A stretch of DNA of 64,000 bases from Psychroserpens sp. (lineage in GTDB: Bacteria; Bacteroidota; Bacteroidia; Flavobacteriales; Flavobacteriaceae). Within the stretch, counting starts at the first letter, position 1. Each line of letters begins with the position of its first letter. A program made the translations under genes and the position numbers. This document shows, piece by piece, positions 18,459 to 27,910 of the stretch. Under the pieces are notes generated by a model, which had not been told where the DNA came from, did no database searches, and saw nothing but the letters and a program-made list of their open reading frames with translations. The DNA is taken from assembly GCA_017643165.1 (NCBI GenBank), contig JAEPNY010000002.1, positions 624,979 to 688,978 on the forward strand. The letters run 5' to 3'.

Positions 18459-20492
18459 TTAAATTAGACCGTTGTATTTTCTCATAAACCATTCAATTGC
18501 TAGCGACAATACAATGAGAACAAGAAGATATTTCCAGTCTATCAAAGGTACAACATTTTTAGTGCTTTTTTGCACGATAATATAACGTGAATCCGTTAAG
18601 AGTTCGTTAATAATTGTACTGGTATCAGAGATAAAATAAGCTTGACCACTGCTCTCATTTGCGAGATTCTGTAGTTTCGCAACATTTGCGTTTAAGAACT
18701 GCTGTTCTACATTATACTCCAAAATTTTCAATTCCCCTGACTTAGATATATTTTCATCTGAAACGTCCACTGTAAAACTGTAATCACCAGCAGTTACACC
18801 ACTAAGGTCTACTTCATAATTATTATTTCGAAGTATAAATGGATAGGTGTTTTGCGTGTTGGTGGTCTTCTCAGTAAGAGTTATCGATACATTAGCGTTT
18901 GAATTGAACTCGTAGTTCTTATTGAAAAACTGAGCAGTGATACGAACATTGTCATTTCCGTTATAAAAAGATTCATAATTCACATTTAATCGTGTACGTC
19001 TTTGATTGGTACTTAAATATTGAACTAGCTTACCAATAAAGTTATCAAATGAATTAAATGACTTTGTATCGATAAAAGACTGCGCACGCCAGCGCCAAAT
19101 GCCTTCACCTAGGATTAAGGCTTCACGCTTTGAATTAAATTCATAGGTTGCAATTAACGGTTCGTCTAGTTGTGTTCCATTTACAGTTTTGTAAAGTATA
19201 GATTGAAATGGAATTGTAAAATTGATTGCACCAAATTTTGATTCTAAAGGCGGAAAATCTTCAAAGTTAAGATCGTCAACAATGAAGGTACTATAGTTTT
19301 GATTTAGAGTGGCCTGATAATTTTCTGTTTGATTTGTAAGATCCTGAGTAAAATTAGACTGTAATTGATTTAATAATGAGAAATTTGTTTTAGGTCCAGC
19401 CACTATAATTTTATTCAATTTTTGATCTTCGATAGATTTGAGAACCCGTCGAAAATTATTAGATGGTTGATATAAAATTACCAACTGATAATCATCAGCA
19501 CTATTAATGAATTCTGAACTTGTTAAAATATTGGCCGTACGTTGTTCATTGCTTTCTATAGACTTCTTTAAAGCACCAAGATCTGGATGCAACATATCAG
19601 AAATAATTGCCACATTTGTTTTTTGGTTAATGACTTCAACAGCAAAATTTTTAAAATTATTTATTTGATTTTTTTCATTATCAAGCGGAGTGACTTCAAC
19701 GCGATATGGTATTACTCCTACTCTGTTAGCCGGTAAAGTCAATTCGACAATTTTGGAGTTTTCAGTGCTGCTTAAAGTAATTGGTTCAGAAAACAGTGTT
19801 GAATTCCCAGAAACGATCCTTATCTGTGAATCAACGCGTGTATTTCCATTATATGTAATGATAACTTCAACAGGGAATTTATTCTTTAGATACGCATACC
19901 TATTCACATTTAGCTGCTGAATTTTGATATCAGTATAGGTTACAGTATCACCAAGTATTATTGGATAAATAGGCTGTTTGAATATTCTATTACTGTAAGC
20001 ATAATCGTTTCCTAATGTTTGATTTCCATCTGAAATCAATAGTGTTGGTGCTGTAGAAGTACTGAATACCTCTGATAAGCGTTCAAAAACTGCAGCTAAA
20101 TTGGATTGCGTTTCATCAAATGATAAGACATCTGAATTATCTACTTCCTTTCCAAATTTGTAGAATTGGAGATCAAACTGATTATTAAGACGTTGATCAG
20201 ATTTAAGTAGATTCATGAGACCTTCTACATTACTCTTCTGATCTAGAAAATTAACAGACTCAGAATTATCAACAGCAATAACTAAATTTGGTTTTTCATT
20301 ATAATAGGTGAAACTCTCAAACTTCGGATTAATCAATAGTAAACCGATACAGAAATAGGTAATCCATCGAAGCCCTCCTAAAATTATTGCCCGCTTGCCT
20401 GAAATTTTTGATTTATATGCATACTGAAAAAGCGCTAAAAATAGCGCTATTATTCCAGTTAAGATGATATAAAATACAGTATCTCCCTGCAA
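18459..20492 (-). CDS. VWA-type membrane protein
   Basis: A 677-residue protein with two N-terminal membrane helices (about 5-25 and 36-58) and one near the C-terminus (about 652-668). Between them lies a von Willebrand A-like region starting near 75 (LVIAVDNSESV, matching the metal-binding DxSxS motif), with LLISDGNQTLGND near 155. Beta-rich domains follow. This architecture resembles BatA-neighbour and 'vWA domain' proteins of Bacteroidota, but the gene is not inside a bat operon. It sits 5 bases after the secreted-protein gene and 11 bases before the prohibitin gene. Role unknown; surface or periplasmic complex assembly is a guess. Confidence 0.75.
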   Translation of the reverse strand: MQGDTVFYIILTGIIALFLALFQYAYKSKISGKRAIILGGLRWITYFCIGLLLINPKFESFTYYNEKPNLVIAVDNSESVNFLDQKSNVEGLMNLLKSDQRLNNQFDLQFYKFGKEVDNSDVLSFDETQSNLAAVFERLSEVFSTSTAPTLLISDGNQTLGNDYAYSNRIFKQPIYPIILGDTVTYTDIKIQQLNVNRYAYLKNKFPVEVIITYNGNTRVDSQIRIVSGNSTLFSEPITLSSTENSKIVELTLPANRVGVIPYRVEVTPLDNEKNQINNFKNFAVEVINQKTNVAIISDMLHPDLGALKKSIESNEQRTANILTSSEFINSADDYQLVILYQPSNNFRRVLKSIEDQKLNKIIVAGPKTNFSLLNQLQSNFTQDLTNQTENYQATLNQNYSTFIVDDLNFEDFPPLESKFGAINFTIPFQSILYKTVNGTQLDEPLIATYEFNSKREALILGEGIWRWRAQSFIDTKSFNSFDNFIGKLVQYLSTNQRRTRLNVNYESFYNGNDNVRITAQFFNKNYEFNSNANVSITLTEKTTNTQNTYPFILRNNNYEVDLSGVTAGDYSFTVDVSDENISKSGELKILEYNVEQQFLNANVAKLQNLANESSGQAYFISDTSTIINELLTDSRYIIVQKSTKNVVPLIDWKYLLVLIVLSLAIEWFMRKYNGLI

Positions 20493-20497
20493 AAAAT

Positions 20498-21037
20498 CTA
20501 ATTTACTTTTATGAGTTCAAATGATTCTTGAAATCTTTTAATACTCTCATTATTATCCTTATCTGGTGTACAAATAACTTGAGTAATAAACATTGAATTA
20601 TTCACTAAATAGGTATTGATATATAACAATCCCATTGTGGTTTCTATTTTTATACTTCGTCCCGGAAATTTATTAAACGAAATGGTTTCATCGGACAATA
20701 ATTTTCCTTGAACATTTGTGACTGCACCATTTACGGCACCATCCAAAACACTTTTAATAAATTCTGGAGTTGGATTTTCAAACATTTCAGTTGGATAATC
20801 TGAACGTATCACACTGTAAAGCATATTATCGGAGTCAAGATCAGTCGCTGTTGCCATATACATGTTCATGTCTAATTCACCAACAGCACTTGGTACTTTT
20901 TGAACTTGAAACTGAGGTTCGTAAGGAAATAAAACCTTGAACTCATGATCGAGTGACTTAAAGGTTTCCCAAATCTGCGCCGACATTGATACTACAGAGC
21001 AGACTGCAATAAGTAGTGTTAAAACTGTTTTTTTCAT
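20498..21037 (-). CDS. Exported protein of unknown function
   Basis: A 179-residue protein with a clear signal peptide (MKKTVLTLLIAVCSVVSMSA, cleavage before Gln). The mature part has a mixed alpha/beta look: an N-terminal segment LDHEFKVLFPYEPQFQ, a central FPGRSIKIETTMGLLYI and a C-terminal helix ESIKRFQESFELI. It resembles the small 'PsbP-like' or lipoprotein-like folds common in Bacteroidota, but I cannot name a family. It lies 12 bases after fabG and 5 before the VWA gene, so it is a member of that operon. Confidence 0.7.
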   Translation of the reverse strand: MKKTVLTLLIAVCSVVSMSAQIWETFKSLDHEFKVLFPYEPQFQVQKVPSAVGELDMNMYMATATDLDSDNMLYSVIRSDYPTEMFENPTPEFIKSVLDGAVNGAVTNVQGKLLSDETISFNKFPGRSIKIETTMGLLYINTYLVNNSMFITQVICTPDKDNNESIKRFQESFELIKVN

Positions 21038-21049
21038 GTGTTTATTTAT

Positions 21050-21796
21050 TTAGGTTAGCATTCCGCCATCAACATTAAGTGTTTGTCCAGTGACATATGC
21101 ACTCATATCACTTGCTAGAAAAACACATGCGTTTGCAATATCTTCTGGAGAACCACCGCGTTTTAATGGGATTGCATTTCTCCATCCTTTTACGGTTTCT
21201 TCATCTAATTTTGCTGTCATTTCGGTTTCAATAAATCCAGGAGCAATAACATTACTTCTTATGTTTCTTGAACCTAATTCTAAAGCTACAGATTTAGAGA
21301 AGCCAATGATTCCTGCTTTTGACGCAGCGTAGTTGGTCTGACCAGCATTTCCTTTAACTCCAACCACCGAACTCATGTTGATAATAGATCCTTTGCGCTG
21401 TTTTAACATCGTTCGTTGTACAGCTTTCGTCATATTAAAAACCGACTTTAGATTAACTTCTATGACTTTATCAAAGTCTTCCTCTCCCATTCGCATAAGA
21501 AGATTATCTTTAGTAATACCTGCATTATTCACAAGAATATCTATACTACCAAACTCTGCTAATACGTCTTCAGCTAATTTTTGAGCTTCTTCAAAACTGG
21601 CTGCATTACTTTGATAACCCTTGGCTTTAATACCAAGATTATTTAATTCACTTTCTAATGCATTTGCTGCTTCTACAGAAGAACTGTATGTGAATGCCAC
21701 ATTCGCTCCATGAGCTGCAAATACTTCTGCAATACCTTTTCCGATTCCTCTACTCGCTCCAGTAACGATTGCTGTTTTTCCTTCTAAAAGTTTCAT
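21050..21796 (-). CDS. fabG: 3-oxoacyl-[ACP] reductase FabG
   Basis: NADPH-dependent short-chain dehydrogenase of fatty acid elongation that reduces 3-oxoacyl-ACP. It has 248 residues. The nucleotide motif TGASRGIGKG is at 12-21, and NNAGITKDNLLMRM follows near 90. The catalytic Ser143 (INMSSVVG), Tyr156 and Lys160 (YAASK) are all present. The C-terminus GQTLNVDGGM is typical of FabG. It has its own promoter (21822-21829) and heads an operon continuing into the exported protein, VWA and prohibitin genes. Confidence 0.96.
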   Translation of the reverse strand: MKLLEGKTAIVTGASRGIGKGIAEVFAAHGANVAFTYSSSVEAANALESELNNLGIKAKGYQSNAASFEEAQKLAEDVLAEFGSIDILVNNAGITKDNLLMRMGEEDFDKVIEVNLKSVFNMTKAVQRTMLKQRKGSIINMSSVVGVKGNAGQTNYAASKAGIIGFSKSVALELGSRNIRSNVIAPGFIETEMTAKLDEETVKGWRNAIPLKRGGSPEDIANACVFLASDMSAYVTGQTLNVDGGMLT

Positions 21797-21821
21797 TTAT
21801 AATTGTTAAATAGTTAGTAGT

Positions 21822-21829
21822 CAAATATA
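21822..21829 (-). promoter_or_regulatory. -7 promoter element for fabG
   Basis: On the minus strand this reads TATATTTG, a perfect TAnnTTTG box, 26 bases before the fabG ATG, with T-rich sequence upstream but no clean TTTG at -33. It lies just beyond the terminator of the M16 gene, so the fabG operon probably begins its own transcript here. Confidence 0.5.
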
Positions 21830-21853
21830 GCAATTACAAGTTGCAAGAAATAA

Positions 21854-21883
21854 AAAAACCTCACAAATTCTTGTGAGGTTTTT
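21854..21883 (-). terminator. Terminator of the M16 peptidase gene
   Basis: A perfect 13-bp inverted repeat, AAAAACCTCACAA (21854-21866) and TTGTGAGGTTTTT (21871-21883), with a four-base loop. On the minus strand it is followed by a T run. It lies 56 bases past the stop of the peptidase gene and ahead of the fabG promoter. Confidence 0.88.
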
Positions 21884-21938
21884 AACAGAGACTTGTATGC
21901 TCTCTATAACATATTTTAGAACGTATTTACGTGAAACA

Positions 21939-24908
21939 CTACATTTTTAAAGCTTCAGGTTTTTCATAATTGAACAGATAATCAATATCCATTTCCTGTA
22001 TTTCTCCTAATTTTCCTAAAGAGTCAAAATCAATATCAGACTTATTTCCGATAACCATCACATTATAGTTCTCACCTTTGATATTGGTATTAAAGAAATT
22101 ACGAAGGTCATCCATTGTCATATTCTGAATCGTGTTGTAAATCTCTTCACGATTATCATTATCAATTCCTAATTTCTTTAAACGCTCATAAGACCAAAAT
22201 ACATTTGATTTCGTAATACGTTGTGCAGCTAATTTCTTCAATGTTGAAACTTTAGCAGCTTCAAATTGTTCTTCAGCTTCAGGCATATTAGTCATTAAGT
22301 CCATCATCGCATCAACAGCCTGAGGCATTTTATTAGCCTGAGTTCCAATATAGGCCATGACATAGTTTGCATCATCTTTCTTGCCAGCCATACTGTAGCT
22401 TGAAAATGCTGAATATGCTAAGGACTTAGATTCACGAATTTCTTGGAACACAATAGATGACAATCCACTTCCAAAGTACGTATTAAACAAGGTTGCTGCG
22501 GCCATATTTTCTGGCTTAAACGGCTCTCCTTTAGCTAAGAATAACATTTCTGACTGTACCATATCAAAATCCACATAGTATACATTACCACCCGTTTCTT
22601 TCTCTAAATAGGCCATTGCTTCTGGATAGGTATTTAATTCGTCTGCTACCATATGGTTAGCATTCAATGCCGTAACTGCGGCTTCGACGTCTTTACCGTA
22701 ATAAAAAACGCGTTGCTCATAGTTTTTCATATCCTTAACGATTTCCACCAATTCTGCAGGATCCATTTCCTGAAGTTCAGTGATTTGATAAATATTTCTT
22801 AATCTAGAATTTTCGCCATACTTACCATAATTCATTAAGCCATTCCAAAGAATACTTCCTTTTTGTGTTTTATTATCTTTTCTGCCTTTAGCTATAGATT
22901 CAACATATTTGTCATAGGCTTCTTGATCTGGAACAGCATTATTCCAAAGGTGTTCCAATAATTCTAAACCTTTTGGAAGATTTTCTTTAAGACCGCTTAA
23001 TCCAACATAAGTTGTTTCTGCTCCTGCGCTTACATAATAGTTAACACCTAATTTGTAGAATTCTTTTTTAAGCTCTTCAGCAGTGTATTTGTCAGTTCCT
23101 AAGTATGACATATATCCTGCAGCTAGACCGAGTTTCTTATCATTGTCACTACCCATATCAAAAATGATATTCATATTGAATAAATCATTAAGTTCATTTT
23201 CAATATAAGATACCTGAATACCAGATTCGGTGCTAGTTTCTTTTATGGCCTCTTTATAGTCAATAAATTTAGGTTGTAAAGTTTCAGACTCCATTTCTCC
23301 GAATGCCGTTAAGAAGTCAGAACTCTTATCTCTATTTAAGTTTACTGGCGTAATACCCGGATTTTCAACTTTTACAATTGACGGATCCTCTCCTTGACGC
23401 TTATAGGTCACAACATAATTGTCTTTATAAAACGTATTGGCGAAATCGGTTAACTCTTGTTTTGTGATCTTTTTTAAGTCATCTAAGAACTGAACACGAT
23501 CTTTCCAGTTTTCATCCTTTATGAAGGCCTCAACATACATATTGGCCAAGGCAGAATTGTTTTCATATTGTTGCGTTTCACTAAGCTTAAGATCATTAAC
23601 CACAGCGTCCATCATCCACTCATCGAACTCGCCTTTCTTTAATTTTTCAATCTGTGCTAAGAGTAACAGTTTTACTTCATCTAGTGTCTGCCCCTCTTTA
23701 GGCGTTCCATTAAACGTATGGTAACCATATTCCTTTAAAAACGTTGGACTACAGCCTGCATTCTGAACCAGTTGTTTCTGATTTAAATTAAGATCTATCA
23801 AACCTGCTGTTCCGTTTGCAAGAATCATATCGCACATAGTTACTAGCTTTTCTTGCTCGCTGCCGGTCGCATCTGTTCTGAAGGCTATAGTAATAGTCTC
23901 TGCTGTTGGTCCGAAAACTTCATTTACAATTGGTTCTGTAATCGGATCTTCTTTTGGAAGTTCAGGGTGTGTTAGTTCTTTGCGTTCAAACTTTCCAAAT
24001 GCATTATCGATTTCTTTAATGGTTTTATCAAAATCTAAATCACCTACAAGTACAAGCGCCATATTATTAGGGACATAATACTTATCAAAGTAATTATGAA
24101 TATCAACCATTGACGGATTTTTCAGGTGCTCGCCAATACCGATTGTAGTCTGTTGCCCATATGGATGATTAGGGAATAATCCATCTAACATGGCAGCATA
24201 ACGTTTTCTAAAGTCATTATCTTGTCCGCGATTAAACTCTTCAAAAACAGCCTCTAATTCTGTATGAAACAATCGCAATACCAACTGGCTAAAACGCTCA
24301 CTTTCTAAGTGGAGCCATTTCTTCAACTCGTTAGCTGGTATTTTATTAGTATAAACAGTTTGTTCAAACCATGTGTAAGCGTTTGTACCAGTAGCTCCTA
24401 AAGAAGCCATCATTTTATCATATTCATTAGCAATACTATAATTAGAAGCCTCTAATGATACTTCATCAATTTGCTTATAGATCGCCTTTTTCTTTTCAGG
24501 GTCTGTTTCAGCTCTATGCTGTTCATAAAGTTCAGAGATCTGATCTAAATATTCCTTTTCTTTTTCCCAATCAGCGGTTCCAATTTCATCAGTCCCCTTA
24601 AATACCATATGTTCTAGGTAATGTGCTAAACCAGTTGATTCTTTCGGATCGTAATTTGAACCAGCTCTAACAGCAATGTAAGTTTGGATTTTTGGTTCAT
24701 CAATATTCTTACTCAAATAGACTTTAAGTCCATTATCAAGTGTATACAATCTTAATCCTGTCGGGTCATTGGATACAGATTCGTAGGCATAACCATTAGC
24801 ATCAGTATTTGATTCTAAGGCATAAGCAAGCTGATCATTTTTATCCGTTTTACAACTAATAGCGGTAGCCATTACGAACAAAATGATCCATAATTTTGAT
24901 AGTCTCAT
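21939..24908 (-). CDS. M16-family zinc metallopeptidase, predicted lipoprotein
   Basis: A 989-residue pitrilysin/insulinase-type protease with both M16 halves. The signal sequence ends in a lipobox (ATAISC, Cys19), so the protein is probably anchored in the periplasmic or outer leaflet. The inverted zinc motif HYLEH is at 96-100, and AVFEEFNRGQDND supplies the downstream glutamates. The second half (about 560-970) has the characteristic FQEIRESKSLAYSAFS region with the Arg-Tyr pair. Substrates are unknown; such proteins degrade peptides in the periplasm. It is flanked by terminators on both sides, so it is likely monocistronic. Confidence 0.92.
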   Translation of the reverse strand: MRLSKLWIILFVMATAISCKTDKNDQLAYALESNTDANGYAYESVSNDPTGLRLYTLDNGLKVYLSKNIDEPKIQTYIAVRAGSNYDPKESTGLAHYLEHMVFKGTDEIGTADWEKEKEYLDQISELYEQHRAETDPEKKKAIYKQIDEVSLEASNYSIANEYDKMMASLGATGTNAYTWFEQTVYTNKIPANELKKWLHLESERFSQLVLRLFHTELEAVFEEFNRGQDNDFRKRYAAMLDGLFPNHPYGQQTTIGIGEHLKNPSMVDIHNYFDKYYVPNNMALVLVGDLDFDKTIKEIDNAFGKFERKELTHPELPKEDPITEPIVNEVFGPTAETITIAFRTDATGSEQEKLVTMCDMILANGTAGLIDLNLNQKQLVQNAGCSPTFLKEYGYHTFNGTPKEGQTLDEVKLLLLAQIEKLKKGEFDEWMMDAVVNDLKLSETQQYENNSALANMYVEAFIKDENWKDRVQFLDDLKKITKQELTDFANTFYKDNYVVTYKRQGEDPSIVKVENPGITPVNLNRDKSSDFLTAFGEMESETLQPKFIDYKEAIKETSTESGIQVSYIENELNDLFNMNIIFDMGSDNDKKLGLAAGYMSYLGTDKYTAEELKKEFYKLGVNYYVSAGAETTYVGLSGLKENLPKGLELLEHLWNNAVPDQEAYDKYVESIAKGRKDNKTQKGSILWNGLMNYGKYGENSRLRNIYQITELQEMDPAELVEIVKDMKNYEQRVFYYGKDVEAAVTALNANHMVADELNTYPEAMAYLEKETGGNVYYVDFDMVQSEMLFLAKGEPFKPENMAAATLFNTYFGSGLSSIVFQEIRESKSLAYSAFSSYSMAGKKDDANYVMAYIGTQANKMPQAVDAMMDLMTNMPEAEEQFEAAKVSTLKKLAAQRITKSNVFWSYERLKKLGIDNDNREEIYNTIQNMTMDDLRNFFNTNIKGENYNVMVIGNKSDIDFDSLGKLGEIQEMDIDYLFNYEKPEALKM

Positions 24909-24927
24909 AGTGTGAAAATTAGTGTTT

Positions 24928-24965
24928 AAAAAAAATTCCGTTGACTAATTTAAAGCCAACGGAAT
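24928..24965 (-). terminator. Terminator downstream of sucD
   Basis: ATTCCGTTG (24935-24943) and CAACGGAAT (24957-24965) form a perfect 9-bp stem with a 13-base loop. On the minus strand the stem is followed by eight T (24935-24928). It lies 43 bases past the sucD stop and just upstream of the M16 gene. Confidence 0.85.
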
Positions 24966-25008
24966 AATAACGCCTAAATATTATAAATATTTTAACAGGA
25001 ATATTCTG

Positions 25009-25881
25009 TTATCCAAGTACTTCAGCTACTTTTTTGCCAATTTCAGCAGGTGAATCAACAACGTGAATACCACATTCTCTCATGATCGCTTTTTTAGCTT
25101 GAGCAGTGTCATCACTTCCACCAACTATCGCACCAGCATGTCCCATTGTTCTACCAGCAGGTGCAGTCTCACCAGCGATAAATCCAACTACTGGTTTTTT
25201 GCTTCCGCTATTCTGGTACCATTTCGCAGCGTCGGCTTCTAGTTGACCTCCAATTTCACCGATCATAACTACACATTCTGTTTCATCATCATTAATCAAT
25301 AACTCTACAGCTTCCTTAGTCGTAGTCCCAATGATTGGATCTCCACCAATTCCGATCGCAGTAGTAATTCCTAATCCTTCTTTCACAACTTGATCTGCAG
25401 CCTCATACGTTAAGGTTCCGGATTTTGAAACAATCCCTACATTACCTTTTTTAAATACAAATCCTGGCATGATTCCAACTTTCGCTTCCTCAGGTGTTAT
25501 AACTCCTGGACAATTAGGACCAACTAAACGACAATTTCTATCTTTAATGTAATCATACGCTTTAATCATATCGCCAACAGGGATTCCTTCAGTAATTGTA
25601 ATAATCACTTTAATACCTGCGTCGGCAGCTTCCATAATTGCATCAGCGGCAAATGCTGGTGGCACGAAGATGATAGTCGTATCAGCACCCACTTTTTCTA
25701 CAGCTTCTTGTACTGTATTAAAAACTGGTTTATCAAGATGTGTTTGCCCACCTTTTCCAGGTGTAACACCACCTACCACATTGGTACCGTATTCAATCAT
25801 TTGTCCAGCGTGGAATGTACCTTCACTTCCTGTAAACCCTTGAACAATTATTTTAGAATCTTTATTAACTAAAACGCTCAT
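25009..25881 (-). CDS. sucD: Succinyl-CoA ligase (ADP-forming) subunit alpha
   Basis: TCA-cycle enzyme subunit that carries the phosphohistidine intermediate when succinyl-CoA is converted to succinate with nucleotide phosphorylation. It has 290 residues. The CoA-binding N-terminal part has [12 protein letters not shown] and GGVTPGKGG. The active-site histidine is in GHAGAIVGG near residue 247. [10 protein letters not shown] is also present. The beta subunit gene (sucC) is not adjacent, a common arrangement in Flavobacteriia. It has its own promoter and terminator. Confidence 0.97.
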   Translation of the reverse strand: MSVLVNKDSKIIVQGFTGSEGTFHAGQMIEYGTNVVGGVTPGKGGQTHLDKPVFNTVQEAVEKVGADTTIIFVPPAFAADAIMEAADAGIKVIITITEGIPVGDMIKAYDYIKDRNCRLVGPNCPGVITPEEAKVGIMPGFVFKKGNVGIVSKSGTLTYEAADQVVKEGLGITTAIGIGGDPIIGTTTKEAVELLINDDETECVVMIGEIGGQLEADAAKWYQNSGSKKPVVGFIAGETAPAGRTMGHAGAIVGGSDDTAQAKKAIMRECGIHVVDSPAEIGKKVAEVLG

Positions 25882-25941
25882 TTGTGTTTCTTTTTATTTA
25901 TTTATGTTTTTTGTTGAATTTTTTGACCTGAAATTCGATTG

Positions 25942-25949
25942 CAAAAATA
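25942..25949 (-). promoter_or_regulatory. -7 promoter element for sucD
   Basis: Minus-strand TATTTTTG matches the TAnnTTTG box, 61 bases before the sucD ATG and in the gap after the NTF2-like gene. No clean TTTG lies at the expected distance upstream, so support is moderate. The same 11-mer CCTATTTTTGC also occurs immediately in front of lpxD. Confidence 0.45.
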
Positions 25950-25978
25950 GGTCTTTGTCTACGATTAGAGAAACGAAA

Positions 25979-26386
25979 TTATAATTTTATTTCGCCATAG
26001 GAATCTAAACTTTCTGAACTATCGTCTGCTAGCTGACTAATTTCGTAACAACGATATAATTTGTTATCCTTTACCTCCCAAATCGAAATAAAATGCGCCA
26101 ATGGTACCTGTTCTAATTCTGGACTTTCAATAGGTGTTACATAAATAGTGTAACGTGCAGTTACCATATTTCCATCTTCAAGCAAATGACTTAAACGATA
26201 GTTAAATGATAAATAGGCTTTTTTAAGTCCATTTAGCATGGATTTTATACCATTATAATCAAGTGTTGTAAACCCTTTGCTGCTATTCCAATTAAGATGA
26301 CAATCCTTATGTACAAGATCCATGGCATGGTCATCTTTTGCCAAGTCTGAATTATAAAATGCGCTTACGACGTCCTTTGGGCTCAT
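25979..26386 (-). CDS. NTF2-like / SnoaL-like small protein
   Basis: A 135-residue protein with the cone-shaped NTF2-like fold pattern: N-terminal helices (SPKDVVSAFYNSD), a central DCHLNWNSSKGF turn, and C-terminal strands (MVTARYTIYVT, HFISIWEVKDNKLYRCYEIS). Such proteins include steroid isomerases, cyclases and orphan ligand-binding proteins; no catalytic residues can be assigned here. Its ATG overlaps the stop of the second lpxD-like gene by 1 base, so it is translated with the lipid A operon. The association is conserved in flavobacteria as far as I recall, but the role is unknown. Confidence 0.75.
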   Translation of the reverse strand: MSPKDVVSAFYNSDLAKDDHAMDLVHKDCHLNWNSSKGFTTLDYNGIKSMLNGLKKAYLSFNYRLSHLLEDGNMVTARYTIYVTPIESPELEQVPLAHFISIWEVKDNKLYRCYEISQLADDSSESLDSYGEIKL

Positions 26387-27321
26387 TATTGTTGTTTTAA
26401 TTTTTTTATGAGATTTGGAATTTGTTTGATATATGCCAGCTCTTTAAATTTTTCTCTAGCTTCACCTGCTGGAGATCCAAAATAAGCTGTATTCGGATCT
26501 GTAGAATGGCCAAGTCCAGATTGCGCATACAGCACAGTGCCTTTAGCCAGAGTAATGCCACTTTTGACACCCACTTGACCCCAAAGTGTAACTTCATCTT
26601 CAATGACTACACAACCAGCAATACCAGTTTGAGAGGCTATTAAACACTTTTTACCAATAATCGTATCATGACCAACTTGAATTTGATTATCCAATTTCGA
26701 TCCTTCTCCAATAGTTGTATCACCAGTAACGCCTCTATCTATGGTACATAAGGCTCCAATATCTACATTATCTTTTATGATCACACGACCTCCTGACAGC
26801 AATTGATCATAGCCTTCTGGGCGATTTTTGTAATAAAATGCCGAAGCTCCTAAAACCGTTCCTGAATGAATCGTAACGTTGTCGCCAATTACCGTATCAT
26901 CGTATATGCTAACATTTGCATGAATGACACAATTGCTTCCAATCACAACATTATTTCCTATAAAACAGTTGGGCTGAATAATCGTGTTTTCGCCAATTTG
27001 AGCAGATTCTGAAATCGATTGATTAGAACGCTGAAATGGCTTGAAATGAAACGTCAATTTGTTGAAATCTCTGAACGGATCATCACTAATCAATAGTGCT
27101 TTCCCTTCTGGACACTCCACTTCTTTATTAATTAAGATAATAGTGGCGGCAGAATTTAATGCCTTATCGTAATATTTAGGATGATCAACAAAGACAATAT
27201 CTCCTGGCTCTACAACATGGATCTCATTCATTCCCAAAATCGGGAAGGTCTCATCACCTACAAACTGGGAGTCAATTAACTCCGCTATTTCCTTAAGTGT
27301 ATGCTGTCTCGGAAATTTCAT
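26386..27321 (-). CDS. Second LpxD-like N-acyltransferase
   Basis: A 311-residue left-handed beta-helix acyltransferase with the LpxD layout: an N-terminal uridine-binding-like domain (about 1-100), then hexapeptide repeats (about 105-280). It keeps the histidine at the catalytic position (LDNQIQVGHDTIIG) and the following SQTGIAG. It is shorter than the canonical LpxD at 30091 and differs in the N-terminal domain, so substrate or acyl-chain preference may differ. It begins directly after the efp stop and overlaps the NTF2-like gene by 1 base. Whether it acylates the lipid A precursor or a related sugar cannot be decided from sequence. Confidence 0.82.
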   Translation of the reverse strand: MKFPRQHTLKEIAELIDSQFVGDETFPILGMNEIHVVEPGDIVFVDHPKYYDKALNSAATIILINKEVECPEGKALLISDDPFRDFNKLTFHFKPFQRSNQSISESAQIGENTIIQPNCFIGNNVVIGSNCVIHANVSIYDDTVIGDNVTIHSGTVLGASAFYYKNRPEGYDQLLSGGRVIIKDNVDIGALCTIDRGVTGDTTIGEGSKLDNQIQVGHDTIIGKKCLIASQTGIAGCVVIEDEVTLWGQVGVKSGITLAKGTVLYAQSGLGHSTDPNTAYFGSPAGEAREKFKELAYIKQIPNLIKKLKQQ

Positions 27322-27888
27322 TTATTCCTTAATACGTTCCTTGTAGGTTCCTTTTTCTGTCTCGATTTTAATCTTATCACCTTCATTAATAAATAAAGGG
27401 ACATTTACGGTTGCTCCTGTTTCAACAGTTGCTGGTTTAGTCGCGTTAGTAGCAGTATTACCCTTAACACCAGGTTCAGTATGTGTTACCTCTAGGATCA
27501 CACTCGCTGGCATATCTACTGATAATGGCATATCATCTTCGGTATTGATGAGCACAGTAACGATCTCGCCTTCTTTCATAAGATCTGGACGATCTAGAGC
27601 TGCCTCCATTAATCGAATCTGTGAATAATCAGCTTCGTTCATAAAGTGATAAAACTCACCGTCGTTATACAAATATTGAAACTTATGTGTCTCAACGCGA
27701 ACGTCGTCTATCTTGTGCCCTGCAGAAAAGGTATTATCTATAACTTTTCCTGTAGTTACGCTTTTTAATTTGGTTCTCACGAATGCTGGACCTTTACCAG
27801 GTTTTACATGTAAAAACTCTATAATTTTATAGATATCATGATTATAGCGTATGCACAATCCGTTTCTTATATCTGAAGTATTTGCCAT
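27322..27888 (-). CDS. efp: Elongation factor P
   Basis: Binds stalled ribosomes between P and E sites and rescues polyproline synthesis. At 188 residues it has the standard three-domain EF-P length. The loop that reaches the peptidyl-transferase centre reads HVKPGKGPAF, with Lys32 at the tip. The C-terminal signature GDKIKIETEKGTYKERI is present. I see no EpmA or YmfI-type modification gene nearby. It sits inside the lipid A operon between lpxA and the second lpxD-like gene, which is a known flavobacterial arrangement. Confidence 0.97.
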   Translation of the reverse strand: MANTSDIRNGLCIRYNHDIYKIIEFLHVKPGKGPAFVRTKLKSVTTGKVIDNTFSAGHKIDDVRVETHKFQYLYNDGEFYHFMNEADYSQIRLMEAALDRPDLMKEGEIVTVLINTEDDMPLSVDMPASVILEVTHTEPGVKGNTATNATKPATVETGATVNVPLFINEGDKIKIETEKGTYKERIKE

Positions 27889-27910
27889 TTTATTTTATTT
27901 AGTCTTTCTG

